Source: Cudoniella acicularis
Lineage: Eukaryota > Ascomycota > Leotiomycetes > Helotiales > Helotiaceae
DNA length: 39,777 nucleotides
Direction: 5' to 3'
Assembly (NCBI GenBank): GCA_013054445.1
Contig: JAAMPI010000389.1
Span: forward strand, 1-39,777
Shown here: positions 20,388 through 31,483 of the stretch, piece by piece
How the letters are laid out: each line of letters begins with the position of its first letter
Position numbering within the stretch: position 1 is the first letter of the stretch
The notes under the pieces: model-generated
The model's input: the letters and a program-made list of their open reading frames with translations, nothing else
The model's database searches: none
What the model was told of the DNA's origin: nothing
Translations under genes and position numbers: made by a program

Positions 20388-22234
20388 ATGAAAAATGAAT
20401 CTAGCAACATTTATAAGCCCTTGGACTCGAACAAAAATGAAATTCGCATCCTAAGACTGAAACCACGCCAGTATAGCCGCGACAACAAGCAGGATGAACA
20501 AAGGATTATCTGTTTTCTTGAGCATATGATTCTTGAGGATGCTGTTGAATACATGGCACTCTCGTATGTATGGGAAAATGGATTCAATTATCAAGAAATC
20601 TTCCTATCAGGTAATGAGCGCTCAGTCAGCGCCAATCTCGTGGATGCCTTACGACAACTGAGAAACGATTTTGACGACATTGTTCTGTGGGCCGATCAGC
20701 TATGCATCAACCAAGATGATCATACAGAAAAAGCTTCGCAAGACGAGTCATTGCCTGGCTTGGAGTTCCAGCAAATGACAGCGATTTGGTGTTTACCACT
20801 CTCTGTCAGATTGATAAGCACCATACCCTATCATTGAAAACCGGTATTCTCTCAGATATTGCTCGAGAACTGGAGCAGACTACCTCAAATAGTCATGATC
20901 GGATATGGGACGCAACCGAAGTTTTGGACACTTTGAGAACGGCTCTCCCCGCTTTTGCGGCTCGACGCTATTGGACGAGGCTTTGGGTGCTTCAAGAGTT
21001 TGTGCTTGCGACGAATGTTTTTATTATGTGCGGCTCTAAAACTATTACCGACATCAGTCTTGGGAACGCATGGGAAATTCTGGGAAATACGGCAAACAAC
21101 CCTGATGGTATTGCGCGACGCAAAAGCTCAACAACATCGGATATAATCGCTATCGCAAAGACATGGCGGTGCGACTCTCTGTGGTGGGACGCATGGCTCG
21201 GAATTCGCCGTTTTATCTCCCAACGGAATGATTACCACTCGCGCCACTCGCGCCACCCGCACCAAAATCTTCACTATATGATAGACCATGAAATGTTCAT
21301 AATCATGTATAAGACACTGACGACATTCTCTGGTCAAATCCGGCTGTCATGTTCAGATCCACGAGACCGAGCTTTTAGCCTTCTTGGCTTGGCAACCGAT
21401 TTCCACAAGTTCGGTCACTTTCCAGACTATACCAGAAGCACCGAAAGTACCTATGAAGAACTAGCCCGGAACTTCATTCAACAAGGCCATGTAGACACCT
21501 TCAGCTTTTGCCAGGAAAATCCAACTTGTAGAGCGCGAAACATGGCATCTTGGGCGGCAGACTGGTCGCTGAAGATTCGCATTCCTCTATGGGGAAAACT
21601 GTCCGTTAATGCGTCTCAAGACTGGAGCGTTGATTTGGCAACTTCAGTTTTAGATGGCAAAACAATTATGGTATCCGGAACGTGTGTTGGCACAATTCAG
21701 TCTCACGGGTCTTATTGGCCTCAAGATAGACCCATAACGCCACATCAGATGCAGATATTTCTTCACCAATTAAGAGCTTTCTGCGACCGATCAAATCTCA
21801 TTCGTGCCGACGAAAAAGAATTCGTTTGCGCGCAGGTGGCAGCGCCAGCTGCATTAGCTTCCTTAAAAGATAAAGAACTGATGTTGATGCATTATCGGGC
21901 AGTCTTCAAGCAGCTGGGGGAGTTTACAGATTTGCCTGACGAGTTCGAGCCAGAATTGGACGTGCAATATTTGTCCACATATGAAAAAGAACTACGGCTT
22001 CAGTTTTTCAGATGTCCATTCATCACAGTCAATGGCTACATTGGTATTGCACCACCATATATCCAAGAAGGAGATTGCATATGCATCTTTCCCGGAGGTC
22101 GTGCACCGTACATTCTCAGGCAGCAATTGGAAAGCAACAAATTTAGGATTGTTGGCGCAGCATATGTCCACGGTATTATGAATGGGGAGTACTTTAAAAC
22201 GAAACGTGAAGTTCGACCCTTCGCTTTAGTGTAA
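20388..22234 (+). pseudogene. HET-domain (heterokaryon incompatibility) protein, frame broken
   Basis: HET-domain proteins trigger incompatibility cell death in filamentous fungi. The first frame (20388 to about 20741) gives the domain start: YMALSYVWE, LVDALRQLR and IVLWADQLCINQDDHTEKAS. The second frame (from about 20741 to 22234) resumes with RRVIAWLGVP, YWTRLWVLQEFVLATNVF, SDPRDRAFSLLGLATD and a C-terminal IAPPYIQEGDCICIFPGG. Between them the usual segment of 12-14 residues (a Met-x-x-I-Y-x-x-A helix before RVIxWLG) is absent and the frame shifts by a deletion of 3n+1 bases. No splice sites explain this. Reading on in the first frame gives 31 unrelated residues and a stop, so only a truncated 149-residue product is possible. 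A separate start at 20786 or later could give the C-terminal part alone. Confidence 0.88.
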
Positions 22235-22659
22235 AGGAGGTTTAGTTATAGGTTACCTGTGATTATCAGATCGTGGCTCAGTTTAAGGATTGATACAAGT
22301 AGTCTAGAGAAAGGTCGAATAAAAAAATGCCGGCTTGGCTTGGCAGCGAAGTCCGTGCGCAGAAAGTCTGTGTGCAAAAAAACCGGACACCGATTTTGCA
22401 CGCCACTGTAAAAACGGCTGCTGAGAAACCAAAAAAGCGACGCCATTTTTGGCCGACTGGTCCACTAGAGCTTAGTAATCGGTGGACACGTGACTAGCAG
22501 CATGGATGAAGAAGACATTTTTTTTGAGCTCGAGAACTAAACCATTTAAATATTAGTGCGTTTTGCCTGAGGCTCGGTAAATCGAACCCTGGATTTCTGT
22601 CATCCTCTTAACTCTTCCTTGTAATGGGTTTACCGTTGCTGTAGAATTGAAAAATAATA
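22235..22659. other. intergenic between HET remnant and MITE
   Basis: No gene is seen. GC-rich around 22330-22440, AT-rich elsewhere. Confidence 0.3.
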
Positions 22660-23061
22660 CTATCCTCCCCCCGGTTCATTAGCTATTTTGCCACTTTATC
22701 ACCACGCCTAAGCACTCCACTTATAATTCTACTATACCTTTCTTCACCTCTACAGCCAGCACTATAGAAAGCATGTATTATTTAATTCCAGGGCTCGCGC
22801 AACGCTACGAAAGTTGGGGAGGAAGGAAGAGGGCCCTCTACTAAGTAATCTTGTCAAAGGAAAAGGATTTATGAAAATCTAAAGTATACGCTTATACTGT
22901 GTAAATATTTGCGGAAATAACCTCAATTGTGTCAGTTTTACCTTTCTAGGCGATTTTAGACAATAATCAGGTGCCTGGTGGAAAGAGAAGTGGGGTGATG
23001 GACGGTATCGCAACAGTGGCAATAAAGTGGCAAAATAGCTAATGAACCGGGGGGAGGATAG
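22660..23061. mobile_element. 402-bp MITE with 40-bp terminal inverted repeats
   Basis: The ends are inverted repeats: CTATCCTCCCCCCGGTTCAT at 22660 is mirrored by ATGAACCGGGGGGAGGATAG ending at 23061. The match extends over about 40 bp, through AGCTATTTTGCCACTTTAT. TA flanks both sides (22658-22659, 23062-23063), the target duplication of Tc1/mariner elements. The interior is non-coding. The inner part of the repeats (TTTTGCCACTTT, and GATACCG/GATACTG) is shared with the larger element at 23136, which could therefore have supplied the transposase. Confidence 0.88.
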
Positions 23062-23285
23062 TAACTAAAACATCAATTATAGTGACTAATATAATTACTG
23101 TAAGCGTTTTAAGTTATAAGGTTTTTGTTGAGGTACTATCCCCCCCCTGAATAGATGTTATTTTGCCACTTTGTTGCCACTTTATCACCACCTCCTAGCA
23201 CCCCACTCCTCTGCCCACCAGGACTCTCACCGCCTTTATAGCTCACTTGGATTTTTAAAGCTATTCAGAGATTTTAACATTTTAT

Positions 23286-24617
23286 TTAGTACTTTGTAGG
23301 CCCGCCTTTTACATCAATCACAGCCTGACAGCGCCTCTACCAGCTATCATACAAACTCATAATATAGTCATCCGGTATAGCGTTCCAAGCTTCTGTAATT
23401 ATCACCCTAAGACGCTCGCTAGAGATACGAGAAGGGTTGTACCGTGCCTACCAATAATGATCTTATATCCAGTCCTTCATCTAATTCCACACATGCTTAA
23501 TAAGGTTCAGATCTGGCGAATAAGGTAGAAAGATCCAAATAGGTATATGCTGCCAGAGCAGGCAAATACGTGTTTCGTACGACCTGTGAATAGATACATT
23601 GTCCTGCATAAAAATATAGTGATTATCCTTATGCTCTTAAAAGAAGGTTTGAATTCGACTAAGGATAAATACATCGTACTTCGTAGAGTCCATAGTTCCT
23701 TCCCATTTTTCCTAGAAGCGAGCAGGGCCTTTACGGCCATCAACAATTGTGCCATAAAACATCCAGGAAGGCTAATTCGAGTATTTATACTACGAATTCT
23801 CAAGCCTATCGCTCCTATCCTTCTTAACTATCACATATGAGGTTGTGTATACCCCGCCCATCGCCTAAACTTCGTCTAAGAACATCTGTTTATATAACCT
23901 CTCTCTTGACCAATTCTTTACATTCTCTATAAAAAGAACGCGCATTCTCATGTCCTCTAGATCATCTGAAAAGCCTTTCTTGTGTGACGTTCGTCGTACA
24001 TAACCAAGAAGCTTGAATGCTATTGAAATAGCCTTTATACTAATATGCTCACTAAGGTCTAGGCGATCTGGCACACAGCGCTAGGGCACGTGTTTATACG
24101 AAGGTGATTCTTGAAGCCATTCCTCGATCCTTCGCCTTTGCGGTGTTCGAAGCTTTGCTAGGGCGCCGCAAGCACGCTTCTAAGGTGTCGGACGGTGAGT
24201 TCGTGCATACTGAATCTAGCGCTCTGTGACATCGAGTTTGTCGTAAATAAGGTCGTAAGGAACGCCGAATAAGAGCCCTGCTTAGATTTTGATTCGTGTA
24301 TCGCGATCAGTTTCAAGATTATGACTGTGTGGACGAAAAGGAGGTGTTATATGCTCGGGACGTAGCCTATTCCTAGAGTCCCAGGAAGCTGTAGAAGGGG
24401 TATCGTCAGCTTCAGCTTTAGCTTTAGGTTCGNGAACAGGAGTNTGAGGGACAGAAGGAGAATCATGNAATGATGGNGGGCTCGGAATGCTCGATCCAAA
24501 GTCGATAAATCTGTCCTAGTCGACCTGCGAAGACTGTGGGTCNGGNAANGGGAGNAGAAGGCCTTCCGAATCGTAATACTNGGTCTGCGGCGGCGTCCGT
24601 AGTGTTGACAGCGACAT
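23286..24617 (-). pseudogene. Tc1/mariner transposase (DDE), RIP-type inactivated
   Basis: One frame runs from ATG 24617-24615 to TAA 23286-23288: 444 codons without any frameshift. It is interrupted by 14 stops, all TAA or TAG (lowest bases 24516, 24282, 24216, 24180, 24081, 23865, 23790, 23772, 23712, 23637, 23481, 23463, 23448, 23337). Domain order is as in the family: a Pro/Ser-rich N-terminus, a helix-turn-helix region (TRIKI to KLLGYVRRTSHKKGFS), then the catalytic DDE_3 core. The first Asp is in MFLDEV, the second in FMQDNVSIHRS. The third position is LPYSPDLNLIKHVW, where Lys replaces the usual Glu (GAG to AAG). Most stops fit CAA/CAG to TAA/TAG and one fits TGG to TAG, the pattern of repeat-induced point mutation. 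It is inactive. Confidence 0.92.
24433..24581. other. cluster of nine ambiguous bases (N)
   Basis: N occurs at 24433, 24444, 24468, 24477, 24543, 24546, 24549, 24555 and 24581, and nowhere else in the window. All lie in the N-terminal part of the transposase frame. This suggests that reads from several diverged copies were collapsed here. Confidence 0.95.
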
Positions 24618-24783
24618 AGTTGTAAAAGTATGAATACCTTCAGCTAGGTAGCTGGGCAGGCACTGCTAGCGATTCTGCTGGTTTATGAGAGGCCTGGTGG
24701 GGTGAGAAGTGGGGTGCTAAAGCAGTATCGCTATAGTGGCAACAAAGTGGCAAAATAACATCTATTCAGGGGGGGGGGGATAG

Positions 24784-25575
24784 TAGAGTAAATCGTGATA
24801 TGAAAAATGTACACCGAAAACCAGCCCGATGTCGATCAATTTCAAATTGCACCTAACTAACCGTAAACTAAATAATAAAAGAGTAATTACATGAATATTA
24901 GATAAATTAAGCAGTAAATTGGATGCGGGTTATCAGTAGTAGTAACTTTGTTTATTGAGCTAATGTTTTTGAATGTTTGAATCAAGACGACAGGGGTCCT
25001 AACTCCGTCCACAGGGATTCTCGCTTCGCAGGGATGCATCTTACATCGGTCTGCTGTGCCTCTTTGATAAAATTGGGCTGAGAAACTAACAACTCAAGCG
25101 ACATCAGTGCGGCGGCTCTTTTGTTAAGGGTTTTTGCTCGCGTTAGCGGATTAACATTATTCTGTTGTCGGCACCAAAGCCACCTCCTTGTCAGTCAATA
25201 GGGGTAAGCGAGGTAAGTCACGAGACCCCCGGGTGAATGGGGGGACCTTGACATTAGTGAGCAGTTGCGTCATGTGCAGCCTTGGAAAATTTGACCGTAC
25301 AAGGTTCGAATGCTTGGAAGTAGAGCTCGTCAAAGATTAATTCATTGTTGAAGCGGTTGAGGCTCGGGAAGGCAAGAAGGAGGTGGAAGTGGCACGTGCT
25401 TTCCCGTTTTAGCGCGAAATCGGCGCGTGCCTACGTGAATCCGACAACCTTTTGATCTCAATTCCACCCCCGCCATCACTTCTTCAACTTCTCCATCTCC
25501 ATCGTTGGGGGCGGGGTGGAGATCTTCGCGCAACCACCGAAAAAACCACGCAGAGTCGCAGCAGCAGGAGTCAAG
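24784..25575. other. intergenic, promoter side of the Artemis-like gene
   Basis: AT-rich from the transposon end to about 24960, then higher GC towards the gene. No further gene or repeat is recognised. Confidence 0.3.
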
Positions 25576-28500
25576 ATGTCGACCTTTGGGGGTCTGATGG
25601 TGGAGTTTCCCGACATTCGTGGTACGTCCACTTCGTTTGCTTGCACGCTTCACTGTGCTAATGATTGGCACAGTCGATTTCTTCCGACCCATCAAAGATA
25701 TGCAACCGCCTCTGGCATGTTTCCTCAGTCATATTCACAGTGATCATTTGACTGGACTTGAGACTCTCAAATCTCCGTTGTAGGTCAATCTTCCCCGTCA
25801 TTTCAATCAGTTCTGATCACGTGCGCAGCGTCTATTGCTCTGCAGCCACGAGAGAGCTCCTTCTGCGACTTGAACGACAAGTACCGAGGCTTAATTTTGC
25901 CCTGGGTATATTGGAGGCGAGAAAACAGCACTACAAGCACCTCACAAAACTATTGGTATGTGATCCTGTTTCAAGTGACGTGCCTTGCTGATCGCTGGCT
26001 GCAGAAACCGATTCCTCTGGAGACACCTACACTAATCGAGTTGCGTCCTGGACAGGAAATACAGGTCACACTTTTTAATGCGAACCACTGCACTGGTGCG
26101 GTCATGTTCTGTCAGTCTGACCTCGAACTGAAGCCCATTCTTGCTAACGCGTAGTTAGTATTCGAGAGCGACGACAAAGCAGTACTTTACACTGGTGATA
26201 TTCGTTCGGAGCCATGGTTTGTCAACAATTTAACTCGAAACCCGTTCTTGATCGAGTACACAACTGGCCTCAAGAATCTCGACTGTATCTACTTGGACAC
26301 CAGCAATCTCGAACCCATCACGTTTCCTCCCAAGGCAGATGGCCTGAAAGAGCTTCTTCAAAAGGTGTCAAAATATCCCGACGATACCGTGTTTCACTTC
26401 TCAGCATGGACTTTTGGCTATGAGGAGGTGTGGATGACCTTGTCTCGAGCTCTCAAATCACCGGTACGTTTACCCACCCTTTCTTCGCATTGAAGCTAAT
26501 ATGTGCAGATACACGTTGATGAGTATAAGATTCGGCTCTACCAATCTCTGCGTGGCGATGCCAATAGCAATCCTTCTGGTCCATTCCTCGCTCATGAAGG
26601 TCCGGTTTTGACAGGCTATCAATGTGGAAATACTCCTCAGGTCGGCTGCTTGACAACCAATGAGAATGCAAGAATACACAGCTGCGAAAAAGGCATGAAC
26701 TGTCCCGCAATAAACGAAAACATTGTCTGGATCAAGCCAATCATCACACGAACAAAAAATGGAGGAGAAATTGCAGAGGCTGGTGTTGGTGGCGGTCTAT
26801 GGGATTTGGCACAGGAACCCGAGGACAACCCAGCCATTCTTGGCCAGCTTATCCAACTGTAAGTGGCTGATGGCAATACTTATGACATTTCTAACCGGCT
26901 TCCATAGGTTCGTAGAATTAGACGATTCCGTGGTAGCTGACATCAAATCAAAGCTTCCCCAAGCACTTCGGTCTTCTGGGAGGGCGGCGCTACTGGAAGA
27001 TATGGGTTTTAACCTCGACGATGAAAGGATGAGCCGGGAGGATCTTGCCAAAGTCATGTTGATATCAATGTCCGGCAAGCGACTAGCGGATGCTGAAGAT
27101 CCTGGTGAACAAAAGTCGCAGACACGAGACGATGCCCTTCCACGAGTTATTACGTTTCCGTATTCACGACACTCGTCTTACGCTGAGCTCTGCGACTTGG
27201 TTCGAGTCTTCCAGCCAAAAGATGTCTATCCGTGTACTGTTGATGAAGCGACTTGGCATGAAGGCAAGTTTGGATCAGCAACTTTGCTCTTCAGTGTACT
27301 GAAATTTTTAAATAGGGGTTAGTATCAGGCGCCTTTTTGGATATGAATGCTCGGCAACCAAGTTTCGACATGATATAGAAATGCGGGAAGCCATGCTTCG
27401 GAGACCAATATCGTCAACCCTCAGTCAACAGACCCAAACTACTGCAAGAACCCAATCCTCTCAGGATCGACTAACTAGTAGCCCAGTTCAGCGATTTAGT
27501 GCCATTCACAAGCCCAGGGTCAAATCCTTGTCGATTCGGAGAAACTCCAATGGACAACTGAGAGCATTTGATGGCGAAGGTCGAGAAGTGCCTCCTCCTG
27601 TGGAGATCCGACGTGCCAGCACTCCACCTCGTATAATTAGTGCTTCCTCGCCAAGCTCTGCATCCCAAGGGCTGCGACGCAAAGCCATTGTCGATGAGCT
27701 GATGCAAGGACGAGCCAAACGGCGATGCCTCCAGCTTGATGGCTCCAACTCTTCACCGCCTCCAGAGGAAGGTTTGAAGGAAGAACAGTTCCCCGAGGTG
27801 ATAGAATTTGGGAGAACCAAAGGTCTTGGTAGAGCTGCTCTCTTTTTACCCCCTGGTCAGAAGACTGCCGATATTGGAAAGCCAGAGCCTATCCGAATCG
27901 GCAGCTCGACTGAATCTACGCGCACAAGCAACCCTAAAGATGCCGACAAGAAGCCAGAGGTTGTTCGCGGCGGTAGTTCGACGGAGTCTACACGTACACT
28001 CGCGCATAAAAATGACATAGCTCAACCAGAGATGATCATTGACCTTACAAGCTCGCCCGAACCTTCAGAACATCCAGACAATACCGAAGACCCCGGTCAC
28101 GCGAATCTTGGCGCCACAGCTGGGGAAGACTTGGACATTGAAGCCGAGCCTTTTAATGATTCTCATACTGATACTCCTGGACCCGAGATCGATACTGACG
28201 TCGAAGGCGAAGACAACGAAATGGCGGGCTTGGTATCTCGACCTGGCTTCTCGGCATTTCGAAACTCTAGCGTACCGAGAGTCTTATCTTCCTGGGACGA
28301 GACTTACGACTGGGACTATCATCACGAAGATATCTTCTACGATAATGATGAGGAAGTATTCCGCTGCCGCTATTGCGGTCACGAAATTTGGAGTCCATGG
28401 CTAGGATTCTGCACAGGCTGTGAAGAGGGCGACTCTGATGGTCCTTATCAAGAGGTTCTAGATCCCGAAGCTGGATATCGCCCCAAATTTGAGTTGATCA

Positions 28501-29105
28501 GTGGTGTTGAGGAGGGTTTCGACCTCAAAAATATCACCGGACCCTACCTTGACTGCAACTCATCGGCATACGATACCCAAGATGATAAATCAGACCTTCA
28601 AGAAGAATACGAAATTGATAGCTTCATCGATGACAGCATCATTGATGACGCTTCCCAATGTTCTGATGAGGAGGATGACGCTTCTTTGAGCGATGGAGAA
28701 ACTGACTACAAAGAAAAATTCAAGGAACTTGAAGCCTCTCACAATGCCCTTATTGGAAGCCATTCGCGCTTAGTATGGGAATACGACGAATTAAAACGGG
28801 ACGTCCTTGGCTCAGACTATGAAAGCAGAAGTGGCGAAGACGTTAGTGGCGACGATGTCGATGACCAGTATTATGAGAACGGGGTTCTGTTGGTTGACGT
28901 CGCTGTCCCAGATCCAGTCATCACGGAACTTGTGCTCTCAGCCAATGAACAATCTCAAGCTTCAGTCCTTTCTCCTGGTCGGATTCAAAATCGCGTTGAG
29001 GCTTTCGAGGCTGCGAAAAACAATGAGTGGCACACGGTATCCCTCGAGTCGATTAATGGCAGCAACACTGGAGACGAGGAACGGCAGGCTTCGATTGAGT
29101 TGTGA
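25576..29105 (+). CDS. Artemis/SNM1-family metallo-beta-lactamase nuclease, eight exons
   Basis: Exons are 25576-25621, 25674-25779, 25829-25955, 26005-26110, 26159-26463, 26509-26858, 26908-27263 and 27316-29105. The introns are 45-52 nt and all joins keep frame, giving 1,061 aa. The beta-lactamase/beta-CASP fold is plain: FLSHIHSDHLTGLE (HxHxDH, H35/H37/D39/H40), FVYCSAATRELLL, LFNANHCTGAVMF (H121), LYTGDIRSEPW (D142), FHFSAWTFGYEEVW, then the DRMBL motif FPYSRHSSYAELCDLV (about 430-445). Such enzymes act in interstrand crosslink repair or end joining. The ligand pattern and gene length fit the Artemis (DCLRE1C) branch better than Pso2. After about 490 the tail is disordered and acidic, but holds CRYC-x11-CTGC (C816, C819, C831, C834), a probable zinc ribbon. 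Intron 7 is GC-AG. It is probably nuclear. Confidence 0.9.
27264..27315 (+). other. GC-AG intron of the Artemis-like gene
   Basis: The donor is GAAG|GCAAGT and the acceptor AAATAG, with branch TACTGAAAT. Removing exactly these 52 nt joins VDEATWHE to GVSIRRLFG in phase 1. No GT donor nearby keeps the frame. Unspliced, translation stops at a TAG inside AAATAGGGGTTAG. Confidence 0.8.
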
Positions 29106-31483
29106 AAAAGGTAGGGATTTCTTACATTTGTACATTGGCCGGGAGCATTTGCATTGCTGGTGCAGGAATGGGTTGGCTTTTTGAAAGCCTTCGGAACGGA
29201 TTTGAGCATTTACATTTACATTTCGATTTTGCATTTACATTGGCATTGGTGTGGCTTCGGCGTAAGTCATCAAAAAGAACACATGGGATGGGACGGATGA
29301 TCATGGATTATGGTACGGTGCGGACCGGTTATGCATATGGATGATACCCCTGGGATTTGCTTTGCCTTGCGCTTATATTACTGATGATTTTTACTGTGCT
29401 TTTGCCGAGTATACTTGGCTGTCATAGGCATTAGGTACAGGTGCAGGTGCATAGATAGTTGCCTAGCCCAAGCTAACTTACCTCACGAAGGATGAGCAAA
29501 ATGAACAATGAACAATGGACACATATTCTCAATTCCTTTGGTTGGTTTTCAATAAATAAATGCATGGCAGTACGTAGCGCAGTTTTGCGTAAAGTATTGA
29601 ACCTGCAAAGGGCAGATGTCGATTGGGCACGCGACAGCCTATTGTTTCATTGTTTGGTCCCCGACTGCCGCGTTGGGTGGGTTGCAGTGGCGGCGACCTG
29701 CATAAATTAAGGAACTTTGGGATGTGCACAGGTGGCTGGGACTGGAAAAACCGGAACCACTCGATTATGTGCTGGAGCCTGTGGTCTTGAGAGGCCTCTT
29801 GAAATTTTGGGAGTCTTTGCTCAGTTCTTCATGATCTGGTAGGTACATCTGCACGACCTGGCCAATTTTTAATTTTTTTTTTTTGGTACAAGTAGATTAC
29901 TGGATTGGATTGGATTGATGTGCTAGTTTTAAGTAGAGAAAAAGGTTTCTATTTCTTTGGTTATGGGAGAGGGGTTTTTTCAGGCCTAGGGTGGTTCGTT
30001 AGTATCTTGATTAATTTTTTTATTTTTTTTTTTCAGGGAAGAGGCGAGCGAGGAGGAGGGAAAAAAGAGGTTGAGGGTTGTGGGATTGGTTAATCCCTTT
30101 TTGTTTATCTTCTGATTAATAAAAAGCTGGTATAGTGCTGAGTGTTAAGTATTTTGCCGTTCTGTTTGCGATTTACGGTTATGTTATAGATAGCGTCACT
30201 AATCTCACCATTACTTAGGTAGAGCTTTTCGTTGCGATTTGATGTGATATCGTTCTCCCAAGCAATTGCAGGCAAGGAAGAAGGGATGGGTATTTCAAGT
30301 ATCTAATCGTTTTTGCTTGCTATTGTTTTGGGAGTATTGCTTGGGCTTTGATTTTGAAGGCGGGAGGAAATTAATCAATGAATGGGGAGCAGGTCCAGGA
30401 TTTAGGCGTTTTGTCATTGGGTGGTTGTTGCTTTCTATGTATTTACTCTGTCGGTGATTAGTTTATCGATTGTAATTTACAAGGAGGCCTATGCACGTTG
30501 CATGCATTCTGTTAGTCAGCCACTCAATTTATTGGTTGTGTTCCTGGACGCTTTGTTTACGGTAGAGGGAGGAGACAGGGGGTCGGGCTAGAATTTGACT
30601 TGTATTGGGATGTTAGCTGCTGAGTGGAAGATAAAGAATAGGAGTGTGAAATCTTCAAGCACTTGCAAGGAAAGGCGGGCGTGTCACACTTGGCTTTGCA
30701 ATTGTTTGTTGTTGCAGGGGAATGGTGCAGCGTCGAGATTTGGGTGTTGTCGGGTGGAAATTGAACCGCGATAGAAAATATTTTTACTGTCAGGTGAACT
30801 GTGCTCTGATATTTTGTTGCATTGGTTATGTCAGAGTGAGTCACTGATATAGGGGTAGAGGGGATTGTGTGGTCGTTTGCATTGGCTGGTATCTGTGCTT
30901 GTGCTTATGGTTGCGATTGCGATTGCGGCTTTTGTATATGCCTGGGTAGTACGAACTAGAGTGTTGCTTAGGTCACCTTCTCACACTTGCTTGCAATGGG
31001 AAGGAAGAAGAGGTTGATGAGTGTGCAATTGGGTGTGCAATTGGGTGTGCAGTTGTATTGTTTACCTTCTCACACTTGCAGAAGGAGATCGATCCACTTA
31101 CACTTGAGTGGCAATTGTGTTGTTTACCTTTTTGCATTTACAAGGGAAAGGAAGAAAGAAGGTTGATGCAAATTGTATGGTGTTGCGCCAGGGAGGGTGT
31201 TCAGCAGCTAGCTGCAGCTCCAAGATTTGCAAGTTATTGGATGTCAGTGTTTGAATCGCTGGAAGAATTTGAATGTCATGTGGATGTGGATGGATGTGTG
31301 CTTTGACGCATATACGGGAGTATAGGTTAGGGATGGGAATGTGGAATAATCGCTTGGCTGATATCCGTGCTTGTGGTTGTGATTGTGTTGAGAAAATGGA
31401 TGGATGGGGAAGCTTGCAGACGTGAGATTTCGAGGGGATTGGATGTGATTTAAAGTTCTTGATGCATTGGTGAGAAATAGCGC

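Larger units (their letters stand above)
23136..24783 (-). mobile_element. Tc1/mariner transposon, 1,648 bp
   Basis: Terminal inverted repeats of about 45 bp (CTATC, a C run, TGAATAGATGTTATTTTGCC ...) lie at 23136 and, inverted, at 24783. The poly-C run differs in length at the two ends. TA duplicates flank the element (23134-23135, 24784-24785). The inner sequence encodes a degenerate transposase on the minus strand. It lies only 74 bp from the MITE. Nine N bases occur between 24433 and 24581. Confidence 0.92.

Noticed and set aside
20733..20800. Intron explaining the HET frame change
   Set aside because: No GT donor and AG acceptor restore the frame, and the missing conserved helix cannot be supplied from any nearby frame.
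22551..22600. B-box-like GGTTCGATTTACC on the minus strand
   Set aside because: Does not match the consensus end and no tRNA cloverleaf is possible.
23286..24617. UAA/UAG read as glutamine (alternative genetic code), which would make the transposase and the 9-kb gene intact
   Set aside because: RPL8 and the Ser/Asp/Glu-rich protein gene end at TAA in the expected place, a fungal nuclear code of this kind is unknown, and one transposase stop replaces Trp rather than Gln. RIP explains the pattern.
25291..25320. GGTTCGAATGC, similar to a tRNA B box
   Set aside because: No A box, acceptor stem or anticodon arm can be folded around it.
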